In this document: in pieces, positions 55,066 through 64,000 of the stretch
How the letters are laid out: every line of letters begins with the position of its first letter
Position numbering within the stretch: the first letter of the stretch is position 1
NCBI GenBank assembly: GCA_027484825.1
Contig: JAIXSE010000023.1
Coordinates: forward strand, 1-64,000
DNA from: Rubrivivax sp.
Lineage (GTDB): Bacteria > Pseudomonadota > Gammaproteobacteria > Burkholderiales > Burkholderiaceae_C
Direction: 5' to 3'
Length of the DNA stretch: 64,000 nucleotides
Program-made: the position numbers and the translations under genes
The notes under the pieces: generated by a model
Seen by the model: the letters and a program-made list of their open reading frames with translations, nothing else
Database searches by the model: none
Told to the model about the DNA's origin: nothing

Positions 55066-55596
55066 ATGAAGACACGCCACTGGCTGGCCACGTCCCTGAT
55101 CGCCCTGTGCCCCCTCATGGGCGCTTATGCGGCGGACACCACCGTCACCCTCAAGATCGCCACGCCGCAGGGCGACGGGGAAACGGTCGGCACGGTCCGC
55201 ATCGTCGAGACCCGTTATGGCCTGGTGTTCTATCCGCAGCTCACCAACCTGCCAGCCGGCCTGCATGGTTTCCATGTCCATGCGAATCCTTCCTGCGCAC
55301 CCGGCATGAAAGACGGCAATCCTGTCCCGGCCGACGGTGCCGGCGGCCACATGGATCCGGACAAAAGTGGCCGCCACGGTGAACCCTGGGGCGAAGGCCA
55401 TCTGGGCGACCTCCCGGCGCTGTACGTCGACCCGCAAGGCAATGCCACCAACCCGGTGCTGGCCCCGCGACTGATGCGGCTGCTGGATGTGCGCAAACAT
55501 GCGCTCATGGTCCATGCCGGCGGAGACAACCATGCCGATCACCCGGCTCCGCTGGGCGGTGGCGGACCGCGCATCGCCTGCGGCGTCATCGAATAA
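55066..55596 (+). CDS. sodC: Periplasmic Cu,Zn superoxide dismutase
   Basis: SodC converts superoxide to oxygen and peroxide in the periplasm. The 176-residue protein has a signal peptide ([13 protein letters not shown], cleavage before AD). Copper/zinc ligands are seen in [19 protein letters not shown], and a later [12 protein letters not shown]; the disulphide partner Cys is in ACGVIE. ATG 55066 follows AAGGAG. It has its own terminator. Confidence 0.96.
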   Translation: MKTRHWLATSLIALCPLMGAYAADTTVTLKIATPQGDGETVGTVRIVETRYGLVFYPQLTNLPAGLHGFHVHANPSCAPGMKDGNPVPADGAGGHMDPDKSGRHGEPWGEGHLGDLPALYVDPQGNATNPVLAPRLMRLLDVRKHALMVHAGGDNHADHPAPLGGGGPRIACGVIE

Positions 55597-55646
55597 AGAC
55601 GACTGGCGCGGGCCGCAAAGGCCCTCTCTCCCCACCGTACTGTGTC

Positions 55647-55675
55647 AAGCCCCTTCGGGGGCTTTTTCTTTTTCT
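55647..55675 (+). terminator. Rho-independent terminator after sodC
   Basis: A 7-bp stem (AAGCCCC with GGGGCTT) around a TTCG-type loop is followed by a T-rich tract. Confidence 0.9.
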
Positions 55676-55735
55676 GCGCGGGCACGCTGCTTGCCTTTGA
55701 AACGCGCAGTATCAAACTTCAACAAAGGACACATC

Positions 55736-55945
55736 ATGAGCCACCACGCCGCCTCCGTGACGATGCCGGTCAACGACCCGGCCCAGTTGCTGCAGCGTCA
55801 CCTCCTGCAGTGCGCGAAGGCTCGAGGCCGATGGTTTGGCGTCTCCGTCTGGGCGGAGCGCCTGCACGGCATGATTCTGCCGCGCCTGGCCACCACGGCC
55901 GCCGTGGGCGGTTTGACACTGGCAGCGGTGGTCCATTGGCTGTGA
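55736..55945 (+). CDS. Small membrane protein preceding the cyclic glucan synthase
   Basis: A 69-residue protein of no recognised family. A polar N-terminal half with Gln/Arg-rich helix (about 16-35) is followed by one membrane helix (LATTAAVGGLTLAAVVHWL) at the very C-terminus, giving a tail-anchored layout. AAAGGAC lies 5-6 bp before ATG 55736. Its stop codon overlaps a GTG start of the giant synthase (GTGA), so the two are translationally coupled. It may be a small partner or regulator of that enzyme; this is inference. Confidence 0.6.
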   Translation: MSHHAASVTMPVNDPAQLLQRHLLQCAKARGRWFGVSVWAERLHGMILPRLATTAAVGGLTLAAVVHWL

Positions 55946-58900
55946 GGGAAGCGGTGTCGGCGCCGGATCGGGCGCCAACGCCCACACCCCCGGAGATCAA
56001 CGAAGAACTGGCCCTGCTGGACCCTGCCCTCGGCGCACTGGAGCCCCCGGTGCGCTCCGTGCTGTTCGGCGCGGCGCGCTTCGAGCAGCATGGGCGCAGC
56101 CTCGCGCGCGCGCAGGCCGTGCAAGGCACTGCCGGTGCCAGCCGGTTCTTTCCGCGGCTGGACGACAACCTGGCCATGCTGCAGCAGGCCCGGGCTCTCA
56201 TCGAGAAACGCTCGCGGGACTACCGTCATCTCGGTGCTGCCGGCAAATGGCTGCTGGACAACGCCACGCTGATCGACGAGCAGACCGACCAGGTCCGCCG
56301 CGGCCTGCCGCGGGGTTTCTTCCGCCTGCTGCCGCGCCTGCGCGACGAACCGCTGGCGGGTCTGCCCCGCATCTACGGCATCACCTGGGCCTGGGTGGCC
56401 CACACCGACGGCGGCTTCGACATCGAGCTGCTCACCCGCTACCTCAAGGCCTACCAGGAAGAGCGCGCGCTGTCGCTGGCCGAGCTTTGGGCCCTGCCCA
56501 CCACCTTGCGGGTGGTGCTGGTGGAAAACCTGCGCCGCCTGGCCGAACGATTCGCCACCCTGCAGGCCGCCCGCGATGTCGTGCATCACTGGTATGACGG
56601 CAACCCGGCCAAGACCGGCCTGCAGGCCGTGACCGATCTCGAACCCCGCATGCGCGAACGCGGCGTGCTGGAGGCGTTCTGGCTGCAGCTTGATCATCGC
56701 CTGGAAGAGTTGCCCCACGCACTCGGCGCCGAACTGCGCGCCTGGCTGAGCACCCGGCTGCCTTCGGCGTCCCAGGCGCTGGGCCGCCAGCAGGACGAAT
56801 CCATCCGCGACCTGCAAAGCATCCGCAACGCCATCACCGCGCTGCGCCGCATCGACCAGACCGACTGGCGCCGACTGGTGCAGGCGGTCAGCCCGGTGAT
56901 GCAGACCCTGGCCGAATCGCCGGTGTATGCGGCCGAGGCCACCGAGACGCAGGACCTGACCCTGCATGAGATTGAACAGCTCGCCCGCAAGTCCGGGCGC
57001 AGCGAACTGGAAGTGGCCAAGGAGCTGCTGACGCTCACCCGCACCGCCAGCACCTCGATCGATGTCGACCGCCGCAGCGCGCCGATTTACTGGTGGCGTG
57101 GCGCTGGCCGTCCGCAACTGATGGCCGTGCTGGGCATCCGCGCCCGCCCGGGCTGGCCGGTGGATCCGGCGCAGCGGGAACGCTGGGCCGCCGCCGCCTA
57201 TCTCGCCGGGCTGATGCTGCTGAGCACGCTGGTGCTGGTCTGGCTGGTGGGTCGCATGCGGCCGGACCTGACCCTGGGCTGGCAGATTCTGGTGGCCGTG
57301 CTCGCGGCCGGCCCGATCAGCGAAGCCGTGGTGGCCCTGACCAACCGCTGGATCAGTGAACTCTCCCGTCCGGTGCGCCTGCCGCGCCTGGACCTGCCAG
57401 AGGGCATTCCCGCCACCGAAGGCACGCTGGTGGTCATGCCGGTGATGTTCCCCGGCCCTGCTGCAGCCGCGCCCCTGTGCGCCCAGCTGGAGCAGCACTA
57501 CCTGGCCAACCGCGAACCCCATGCGCGTTTCGCGCTGCTCAGCGACTTCGCCGATGCGGTGGAGGAACACCGGGACAACGACGACGCCATCCTCACCGCG
57601 GCCGTTCAGGCCGTGCAGGCGCTGAATGAGCGGCACGGCCCCCTGCCGGACGGCAGGCTGCGCTTCCTGCTGCTGCATCGCCCGCGGACCTGGTCCCGCA
57701 CCGAGCGCAAATGGATCGGCTGGGAGCGCAAACGCGGCAAGCTGGAGCAGTTGCTGCAATGGCTCAACACGCCCGAGGCCCCCTCGCCCTTCATCGACTT
57801 CGGACCGATGTCGGTGCCCAGTGGCGGCGCGCGCCACCTCGTCACCCTGGACAGCGACACCGACATGCCCCCGGGCCGCCTTCGCGCGCTGGTGGGCACA
57901 GCCGCGCACCCGATGAACCGGCCGCGTCTGTCCACCGACGGCCTGCGCATCATCGAGGGCTACGCCATCCTGCAGCCCCGCGTGCTGGCGCCGATGCCCG
58001 AAGACCATCAGGGCACGCCCTACCACCGCCTCTTCGGCGGCCAGTTCGGCATCGATCCCTACAGCGCCGTCAGCTCCGAGATCTTCCAGGACCTGTTCGG
58101 TGAAGGCAGCTTCACCGGCAAGGGCCTGATCGACGTGCAGGCCGCCCATGCGGTGCTGACCGGCCGCTTGCCGGAAGGCCAAGTGTTGAGCCATGACCTG
58201 CTGGAAGGCAGCATCGCCCGCTGCGCCGGCGTCTCCGACATCACCGTGGTCGAAGACTCGCCCATGCATGCCGATGCGGCCCATGCCCGTCTGCACCGCT
58301 GGACGCGTGGGGACTGGCAACTGCTGCCCTTCCTCTTCAACGTCCGGCGCTATCGACTGGGCGGCATCAACCGCTGGAAGCTGCTGGACAACCTGCGACG
58401 CTCGCTGGTGGCGCCGCTGTCGCTGGCGCTGGTGCTGGCGGTGCTGGTCACGGACGCCCTGCCCCTGGGCCTGACGCTGGCCCTGGTCGCGGCGGCTTTC
58501 AGCATCGGGCCGATGGTCGGCGCGCTGGCGGGCCTGGTGCCCAGCCGCGAAGGCCTGGCCCTGCGTCATTTCTATCGCGAGACCGGGGCCGACCTCGGCC
58601 GTGCCGTGGCCCTGGCGGCCTGGCACCTGGCCTTGCTGCTGCACCTGGGCCTGCTCTACCTGGACGCCATCGGACGCGCCTTGTGGCGTCAGACGGTCAG
58701 CCGCCGCCACCTGCTGGAATGGACCACCGCAGCCGCCGCGCAGGCCGCGGCCAAGCATGAACTGCCCGCGCTCTTCGCCCAGCACCTGCGGGTGCCGGTC
58801 TCGGCCGTTGTGCTGGGGGCGCTGCTGATCTGCGCCCACCTGCTGGGAGCCCCGGTCAACGGCACGGCGGCGGTCTGGCTGCTGCTGATCTGGGGCCTGT

Positions 58901-61900
58901 CTCCGGTCTGGATCTGGTGGGCCAGCCGCCCGCGTCCGGCGCTGCAGGACACCGAGCCGATGCTGGACCCGCAAGGCCGCGACTACCTCTGGCAAGTGGC
59001 ACGCGACACCTGGCGTTTCTACGACCGCCATGTCGGCCCGAGGGACCACCACCTGCCGCCGGACAACGTGCAGCTCACGCCGCACCTGCTGGTGGCGCAC
59101 CGTACGTCGCCGACCAACATCGGCATCTACCTGCTGACGGTGGCTTGCGCCCGCGAGCTGGGCTTCATCGGCCTGGTGAGCATGACCGAACGCCTCACCG
59201 CCACCCTGGACACGCTGGACCGGCTGGACCGCTGGCAAGGCCATTTCTACAACTGGTACGACACCCAGACCCTGGCGGTGCTGCCACCGGGGTATGTCTC
59301 CGCCGTGGACAGCGGCAACTGCTCCGGCCACCTCCTGGCGGTGGCGCGCGCTTGCGAAATGCTGACCGACACGCCGTCGGAATCGATCGCCCGCAACACC
59401 CGCCAGGCGCTGAAGCAGACGCTGCACCGACTGCGCATCCACCAGCCGCCACTGGCCACCGGCGGCCTGCTGCCGGCCAGCACGGCGCTGGTCGAGGCGC
59501 TGTCGGCGCTGGAGGTGCTGGATGCCCACGTGGAAGAGCAGCAGGCGCTGCTGGCGTCCAAGGTGCAGGCGGCACGTCTCGAAGTCGGCGAAGCATCGCC
59601 GGCCGGTCTGGATGCGGACGGCAAACCGCTGGCGATTCCCAACGATCTGCCCCCGCCCGCGGACCAGGCGGTCGCGCCCACCGGCCCTGATACGCCGCTG
59701 CACTGGCTGGTGCGTGACCTCGTCGCCCAGCTGGAGTCCTACTGGCGCGACCAAGGCGCCGCCCTGGCCCAGGCCCGGACGCAGTTGCGCCACCTGGCCG
59801 ACCGCGCCCGTCGCTTCGCGCTGGAAGCGGACTACCGCCCGCTGTTCGACCCGGAACGCCGCCTGCTGCGCATCGGCTGGCGGGCGGACGCCCAGCAACT
59901 GGACGACAACCACTATGACCTGCTGGCCAGCGAGGCCCGGCTCACCAGTCTCGTGGCCATCGCCAAGGGCGACCTGCCGCCGGAGCATTGGCGCTCCCTG
60001 GGCCGCCCCTTCTTCGCGCGCAACACGCCGGATGCCTCGCTGGGCCTGAAATCCTGGTCCGGCTCGATGTTCGAGTACCTGATGCCGTCGCTGGTGCTGC
60101 GTGAACCGGCCGCCAGTGCGCTGGGCCGGGCCATCCGGACCGCAGTGGCGGAGCAGCAGGCCGAGGCGGAGGGACGCCACACGCCGTGGGGCATCTCCGA
60201 GTCGGCGATTGCCGGCCAGGACCACACGCTGGCCTACCAGTACGGCCCGCAGGGCATCCAGACCCTGGCGCTGGCGCGTCTGTCCACCGAGGAACGCGTG
60301 CTGGCGCCTTATGCGGCCATCATGGCCAGCGTGGTGGCGCCGTCCACCGTGGTGCGCAACCTGCAGGCCTTCGAGCGGCTGGGGGCCCGCGGCAGCTTCG
60401 GCTTCATCGAGTCACTCGACTACACGCCGCAGCGCCAGACCGCCGGCACGCCCTTCACTCTGGTGCAGACCTACATGGCCCACCACCAGGCGATGGGCTT
60501 TGTGGCTCTGACCAATGTGCTGGCCGACGAAGCCCCGCGCCGCTGGTTGATGAGCGACCCGCACATCAAGGCGGTGGCCACCCTGCTGCATGAACGCGCG
60601 CCGCGCGAGGTGACGCCGCTGGCCGTGCCGCCGCCGGAAGTCCTGCCGCGCCGCCGCGAGCTGCGCAAGGCCCGCATGGTGCGCGAGACCGAGCCGCTGG
60701 GCGACGCCCTGCCCCTGACCCACATGCTGACCAATGGCCGGTATGCCGTGGTGCTGCGCAGCCATGGCGGCGGCTACAGCAGTTGGCAAGGCACCGGCGT
60801 GAGCCGCTGGCGGGACGACCTGCTGCGCGACCAGCACGGCCAATTCCTCTTCCTGCGCAGGCAGGGCGAGGCCGAGTGGTTCAGCGCGACCGCCCGTCCG
60901 GCCCCGGACCCGCGCGCCAGCTACCACTGCCGCATGCAGGCCGAGCGGGTGCTGTTCGAGGCCCGCTGGCCGGACCTGCGAAGCTGCACCACCGTCTGGG
61001 TCAGCCCAGAGGACGACTGCGAACTGCGCCAGGTGGAACTGTGCAACACCGGCCATGAGCCGATCCAGCTGGAGCTGGCGTCCTGCTTCGAAGCGACCCT
61101 GGCGCCGCAGCGCTCGGACGAGGCCCATCCGGCCTTCTCCAATCTGTTCATCCAGGCGCGCTGGGTGGAGGCGGAACATGCGCTGCATCTGCGCCGCCGC
61201 CCGCGCCTGTTCGATGAAGCGGCCACACGCGCCGTGTTCTTCATGGTCCCGGAAGAAAACCCCGCAAACATTCCGGGCCACCCCCTGCGGGCCAAGGCCC
61301 CGGTCGGGCCTCAGGCGCGCATTCTCGACGTGACGCCCATGACGGACCGCGCTCGCTGGCTCGGTCGCTACGGCAGCACCACACGGCCGGCGGGGGATGC
61401 CGGCGTGACGGTCGTGGACGATGCGGCGGACATGGCCTCCGCCGGCGAACCCGGACGGCTGCTGGACACCGGACTGGACCCCTTGGCCGGCATCCGCCTG
61501 CAGGTGGAACTGCCGCCGGGCACCACGCTGCGCATGACCTTCTGCACCGCAGCCGCGAATGATCTGGACCAGTTGTCCGCCCTGGTGGACAAGTACCGCC
61601 AGACCGCGCATCTGGAGCGCAGCGCCGCCATGTCGCACACCATGGGCGGCATCCGCCTGCGGGAGCTTCAGTTCGACACCCCCACCTGGGGCTCGCTGCT
61701 GCAGCTCAACACCCTGATCACCGGCCAGGCGGCCCGCGAGCCGCTGCATGCCCGCGAATCCATGGGCCGCTGCGACCGGCGCCTGTTGTGGCGCTTCGGC
61801 ATCTCCGGCGACCGTCCGCTGATTGCGGTGCAGATCAGCGGCGAGGAAGGCCTGGATCTGCTGCGGGCGCTGAAGAAGGCGCTGCGCATGTGGAGCTCCC

Positions 61901-64000
61901 ATGCGGTCGGGGTGGATCTGGTGGTGCTGAACGAGGAACCCGCCTCCTACTTCGCGCCGGTGCAGCAGGCGCTGGCGGCGTTGCAGGCGCGGCTGGACAG
62001 CCAGCATCAAGGCCGTCCGGCGAATCTGCGTTCCGCCATGCATGTGCTGCGGGAAAACGACCTCAGCACCGATGAGCGATTCACCCTGAACTCGCTCACC
62101 CGCATCCGTCTGCAGGCGGACGGCCGGAACCTGGCCCAGCAGGTGGACCGATGGCTGGATGACCTGCGCCCGGCGGAGGACGCTGCCCGCCTGATCGTGC
62201 CGCAGACGCTGCCCCTGAAGCCCGACCCTGCCCTGGCGCCACGCACACCCGACGGCCAGTTCGATACGGAGCACGGCGGCTTCCGCTTCGACGTGTCCGC
62301 CTCGCGCCATCCGTCGCGGCCCTGGGTCAACGTGCTGGCCAATCCGGACTTCGGCTGCCAGGTGACCGACATTGCCGCTGGCTACACCTGGGCAGGCAAC
62401 AGCCGCATGCATCAGGTCACGCCGTGGTCCAACGATCCGCTGCTGGACCCGCCCGGGGAATGGCTGCTGCTGCACGACCTGGACCATCAGCGCGTCTGGT
62501 GTCTGGGCCGCCATGTGCTGGACCAGGCGCCGCTGCGGGTGGAGCATGGCATCGGCTACAGCCGCATTCATCAGCAGCTCGACGATCTGGAGATCAAGCT
62601 GTGCTGGTGCGTGGACCGTGACGCCCCCGTGAAGCAGCTGCAGGTGGAGATTCGCAGCACGGCGGCGGAGCGCCGTCATCTGCGACTGGTCGCCATGGCG
62701 GAATGGCAGATGGGCAGTGCCCGCAGCGAGCGCTTGTCCGTCACCACCCGCAATGACTGGCTCACCGTCGGCCCCTTGGGTGCGGGCTTGCCGCAACCGG
62801 AACGCGCCCTGTCCCTGTGCGCCACGCAGCTCGATGAGACGGGCGGCTTCGGACAGGCCACCGCGGCCCTGAGCCTGCGCCCCCGGCAGTCGTCGGACAT
62901 CGGTGTGGCGCCAGAGGCGACCGCCCGCATGCGCCTGGACACGCAGGACTGGACCTGCGACCGCCGGGAGTTCTTTGATGCTTCCGGCCGCCTGGTCGTC
63001 CCCACCGCACTGGGCAAACGCTGCGGCGGCGGCCTGGATGCCTGCGCGGGTCTGGCGGCTCGGCTGGAGGTCGATCCGGGACAAACCGGCGCGTTCAGCG
63101 TGCTGCTGGGCCATGCGGCCTCGCCGCAGGCGGCCCATGCGCTGATGGAAGCGGCCTGGCAGGTCGATCCGGCACAGCGACTGGCCGCGCAGCGCCAGCA
63201 GTGGCCCGAGCTGCTGGGCGGGCGCCAGGTGCGCACGCCGGACCCACGCTTTGATGCGCTCACCAACTTCTGGCTGCCCTACCAGACGCTGGTCTGCCGC
63301 ATGTGGGCCCGCGCCGGCTTCTATCAGGCTGGTGGTGCCTTCGGCTACCGCGACCAGTTGCAGGATGCGATGGCGCTCACCGATGTGGCGCCCCAGTTGC
63401 TGGCCCATCAGCTTCGCCGCAGCGCGGCGCGCCAGTTCCCCGAGGGCGATGTGCAGCACTGGTGGCATGAGCCGGGCGGCGCCGGCGTGCGGACGCATTT
63501 CTCGGACGACCGCCTGTGGCTGCCCTATGGCCTGGCGCACTACGCCGCCCGCACCGGCGATCTGGCGCTGATGGACGAGCAGGTGCCCTTCTTGATCGGC
63601 CAGCAGGTGCCGGAGGGCGCGGAGGACATCTACGAGACGCCGCGCACCGACGGACCGATGGCCACGCTCTACGAGCATGCAGCCCGGGCCATCGACCGGA
63701 GCCTGGAGAGCGGCCAGCATGGCTTGCCGCTGTTCGGCACCGGCGACTGGAACGACGGCATGAACCGCGTGGGCCATGAAGGCCGGGGCGAATCGGTCTG
63801 GATGGCCTGGTTCCTGTGCCAGGTCATCGAGGACTTTGCGCCGCTGGCCATCGCCAGAGGCGACAGCGAACGGGCGCAGCGCTGGACCGCGGCCCGTGAC
63901 GGCTGGGTGCGGGCGCTGGACGGCCCCGGCTGGGACGGTCAGTGGTACCGCCGCGGCTTCTTCGACGACGGCTCGCCGCTGGGCTCCGCTGCGAATCCGG
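55942..64000 (+). CDS. ndvB: Cyclic beta-1,2-glucan synthase, NdvB/ChvB type (3' end outside window)
   Basis: This giant inner-membrane enzyme makes, elongates and cyclises beta-1,2-glucan for the periplasm, with roles in osmoadaptation and host interaction. More than 2,680 codons are open to the window end; the family has about 2,800-2,900. After a soluble start come membrane helices (57190-57320, more near 58420-58900). Between them lies the GT84 core, with LVTLDSDTD near residue 635, FTGKGLIDV, HDLLEG near 750 and RWTRGDWQ near 785. A putative GH94 phosphorylase-like end that sets chain length contains GDWNDGMN near residue 2,600. The GTG at 55942 overlaps the upstream stop; a GTG at 55954 with GAGGGA is also possible. 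Confidence 0.92.
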   Translation, partial: MREAVSAPDRAPTPTPPEINEELALLDPALGALEPPVRSVLFGAARFEQHGRSLARAQAVQGTAGASRFFPRLDDNLAMLQQARALIEKRSRDYRHLGAAGKWLLDNATLIDEQTDQVRRGLPRGFFRLLPRLRDEPLAGLPRIYGITWAWVAHTDGGFDIELLTRYLKAYQEERALSLAELWALPTTLRVVLVENLRRLAERFATLQAARDVVHHWYDGNPAKTGLQAVTDLEPRMRERGVLEAFWLQLDHRLEELPHALGAELRAWLSTRLPSASQALGRQQDESIRDLQSIRNAITALRRIDQTDWRRLVQAVSPVMQTLAESPVYAAEATETQDLTLHEIEQLARKSGRSELEVAKELLTLTRTASTSIDVDRRSAPIYWWRGAGRPQLMAVLGIRARPGWPVDPAQRERWAAAAYLAGLMLLSTLVLVWLVGRMRPDLTLGWQILVAVLAAGPISEAVVALTNRWISELSRPVRLPRLDLPEGIPATEGTLVVMPVMFPGPAAAAPLCAQLEQHYLANREPHARFALLSDFADAVEEHRDNDDAILTAAVQAVQALNERHGPLPDGRLRFLLLHRPRTWSRTERKWIGWERKRGKLEQLLQWLNTPEAPSPFIDFGPMSVPSGGARHLVTLDSDTDMPPGRLRALVGTAAHPMNRPRLSTDGLRIIEGYAILQPRVLAPMPEDHQGTPYHRLFGGQFGIDPYSAVSSEIFQDLFGEGSFTGKGLIDVQAAHAVLTGRLPEGQVLSHDLLEGSIARCAGVSDITVVEDSPMHADAAHARLHRWTRGDWQLLPFLFNVRRYRLGGINRWKLLDNLRRSLVAPLSLALVLAVLVTDALPLGLTLALVAAAFSIGPMVGALAGLVPSREGLALRHFYRETGADLGRAVALAAWHLALLLHLGLLYLDAIGRALWRQTVSRRHLLEWTTAAAAQAAAKHELPALFAQHLRVPVSAVVLGALLICAHLLGAPVNGTAAVWLLLIWGLSPVWIWWASRPRPALQDTEPMLDPQGRDYLWQVARDTWRFYDRHVGPRDHHLPPDNVQLTPHLLVAHRTSPTNIGIYLLTVACARELGFIGLVSMTERLTATLDTLDRLDRWQGHFYNWYDTQTLAVLPPGYVSAVDSGNCSGHLLAVARACEMLTDTPSESIARNTRQALKQTLHRLRIHQPPLATGGLLPASTALVEALSALEVLDAHVEEQQALLASKVQAARLEVGEASPAGLDADGKPLAIPNDLPPPADQAVAPTGPDTPLHWLVRDLVAQLESYWRDQGAALAQARTQLRHLADRARRFALEADYRPLFDPERRLLRIGWRADAQQLDDNHYDLLASEARLTSLVAIAKGDLPPEHWRSLGRPFFARNTPDASLGLKSWSGSMFEYLMPSLVLREPAASALGRAIRTAVAEQQAEAEGRHTPWGISESAIAGQDHTLAYQYGPQGIQTLALARLSTEERVLAPYAAIMASVVAPSTVVRNLQAFERLGARGSFGFIESLDYTPQRQTAGTPFTLVQTYMAHHQAMGFVALTNVLADEAPRRWLMSDPHIKAVATLLHERAPREVTPLAVPPPEVLPRRRELRKARMVRETEPLGDALPLTHMLTNGRYAVVLRSHGGGYSSWQGTGVSRWRDDLLRDQHGQFLFLRRQGEAEWFSATARPAPDPRASYHCRMQAERVLFEARWPDLRSCTTVWVSPEDDCELRQVELCNTGHEPIQLELASCFEATLAPQRSDEAHPAFSNLFIQARWVEAEHALHLRRRPRLFDEAATRAVFFMVPEENPANIPGHPLRAKAPVGPQARILDVTPMTDRARWLGRYGSTTRPAGDAGVTVVDDAADMASAGEPGRLLDTGLDPLAGIRLQVELPPGTTLRMTFCTAAANDLDQLSALVDKYRQTAHLERSAAMSHTMGGIRLRELQFDTPTWGSLLQLNTLITGQAAREPLHARESMGRCDRRLLWRFGISGDRPLIAVQISGEEGLDLLRALKKALRMWSSHAVGVDLVVLNEEPASYFAPVQQALAALQARLDSQHQGRPANLRSAMHVLRENDLSTDERFTLNSLTRIRLQADGRNLAQQVDRWLDDLRPAEDAARLIVPQTLPLKPDPALAPRTPDGQFDTEHGGFRFDVSASRHPSRPWVNVLANPDFGCQVTDIAAGYTWAGNSRMHQVTPWSNDPLLDPPGEWLLLHDLDHQRVWCLGRHVLDQAPLRVEHGIGYSRIHQQLDDLEIKLCWCVDRDAPVKQLQVEIRSTAAERRHLRLVAMAEWQMGSARSERLSVTTRNDWLTVGPLGAGLPQPERALSLCATQLDETGGFGQATAALSLRPRQSSDIGVAPEATARMRLDTQDWTCDRREFFDASGRLVVPTALGKRCGGGLDACAGLAARLEVDPGQTGAFSVLLGHAASPQAAHALMEAAWQVDPAQRLAAQRQQWPELLGGRQVRTPDPRFDALTNFWLPYQTLVCRMWARAGFYQAGGAFGYRDQLQDAMALTDVAPQLLAHQLRRSAARQFPEGDVQHWWHEPGGAGVRTHFSDDRLWLPYGLAHYAARTGDLALMDEQVPFLIGQQVPEGAEDIYETPRTDGPMATLYEHAARAIDRSLESGQHGLPLFGTGDWNDGMNRVGHEGRGESVWMAWFLCQVIEDFAPLAIARGDSERAQRWTAARDGWVRALDGPGWDGQWYRRGFFDDGSPLGSAANP

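Noticed and set aside
55798-60225. Very long minus-strand frame (over 1,400 codons)
   Set aside because: It is antisense to the cyclic glucan synthase, rich in Gln/Arg/His as expected of the shadow frame of G+C-rich coding DNA, and has no family motif.
60412-63777. Second long minus-strand frame (over 1,100 codons)
   Set aside because: Also a shadow of the cyclic glucan synthase gene; the plus-strand frame carries the GH94 motifs.

Overview
This is a high-G+C chromosomal segment from a betaproteobacterium. The gene content fits Burkholderiales of the Rubrivivax/Roseateles/Mitsuaria kind; the genus is an inference, not something the window proves. Markers include eno-ftsB at the left edge, a complete rimP-nusA-infB-rbfA-truB-typA translation operon, rdgC, fabI, an NfeD/paraslipin pair, and a giant cyclic beta-1,2-glucan synthase that runs off the right edge. 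There is no rRNA, CRISPR array, recognisable insertion sequence or prophage.

Layout. 0-4.2 kb: end of enolase, ftsB, a nicotinamide-riboside salvage pair (PnuC transporter plus NadR-type kinase) and a lipoprotein 5'-nucleotidase. 4.1-6.1 kb: a lower-G+C stand-alone gene fusing a GHKL ATPase to a Shedu-like PD-(D/E)XK nuclease, a candidate anti-phage gene. 6.3-18.6 kb: housekeeping and small-molecule genes (Hsp33, gamma-carbonic anhydrase, DUF455 protein, two EamA exporters, Lrp regulator with omega-aminotransferase, PIG-L deacetylase, aspartoacylase-like protein, DsbA-like protein, RdgC, DusA). 18.7-21.6 kb: a TonB-dependent receptor.

21.6-30.2 kb is the most interesting part. Six co-oriented genes on the minus strand (30131 down to 24293) encode a YqcI/YcgG haem-type protein, an arginase-like hydrolase, a cysteine-synthase-like enzyme, a MetX-like O-acetyltransferase, a short-chain dehydrogenase and an ATP-grasp ligase. 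Five match, family by family, the D-cycloserine enzymes DcsA, DcsB, DcsD, DcsE and DcsG of Streptomyces. The arginase-like protein has the diagnostic changes known from DcsB: a Cys where arginase has a metal-binding His, and no general acid/base His. An MFS exporter and a divergent MocR-type PLP-dependent regulator lie beside the operon. No DcsC racemase and no DcsI D-Ala-D-Ala ligase are visible. The predicted route is Arg to N-hydroxy-Arg to hydroxyurea, Ser to O-acetyl-Ser, then O-ureidoserine, then ring closure, giving cycloserine or a relative, possibly the L form.

30.2-31.2 kb is about 1 kb of largely gene-free DNA with a perfect 16-bp palindrome and an 8-bp-based tandem repeat. 31.2-40.3 kb holds an MFS transporter, a secreted protein, a glutaminyl cyclase, a Fur-box-preceded iron-uptake membrane operon (DUF3649/PepSY/DUF3325), a hybrid histidine kinase, a lower-G+C DUF4265 gene and a 3-hydroxyisobutyryl-CoA hydrolase-like enzyme. 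40.7-49.3 kb is the translation operon. 49.8-55.9 kb carries fabI, an Orn/Lys/Arg decarboxylase, nfeD-paraslipin, tRNA-Ser(GGA), sodC and a 69-residue membrane protein. 55.9-64 kb is the partial cyclic glucan synthase.
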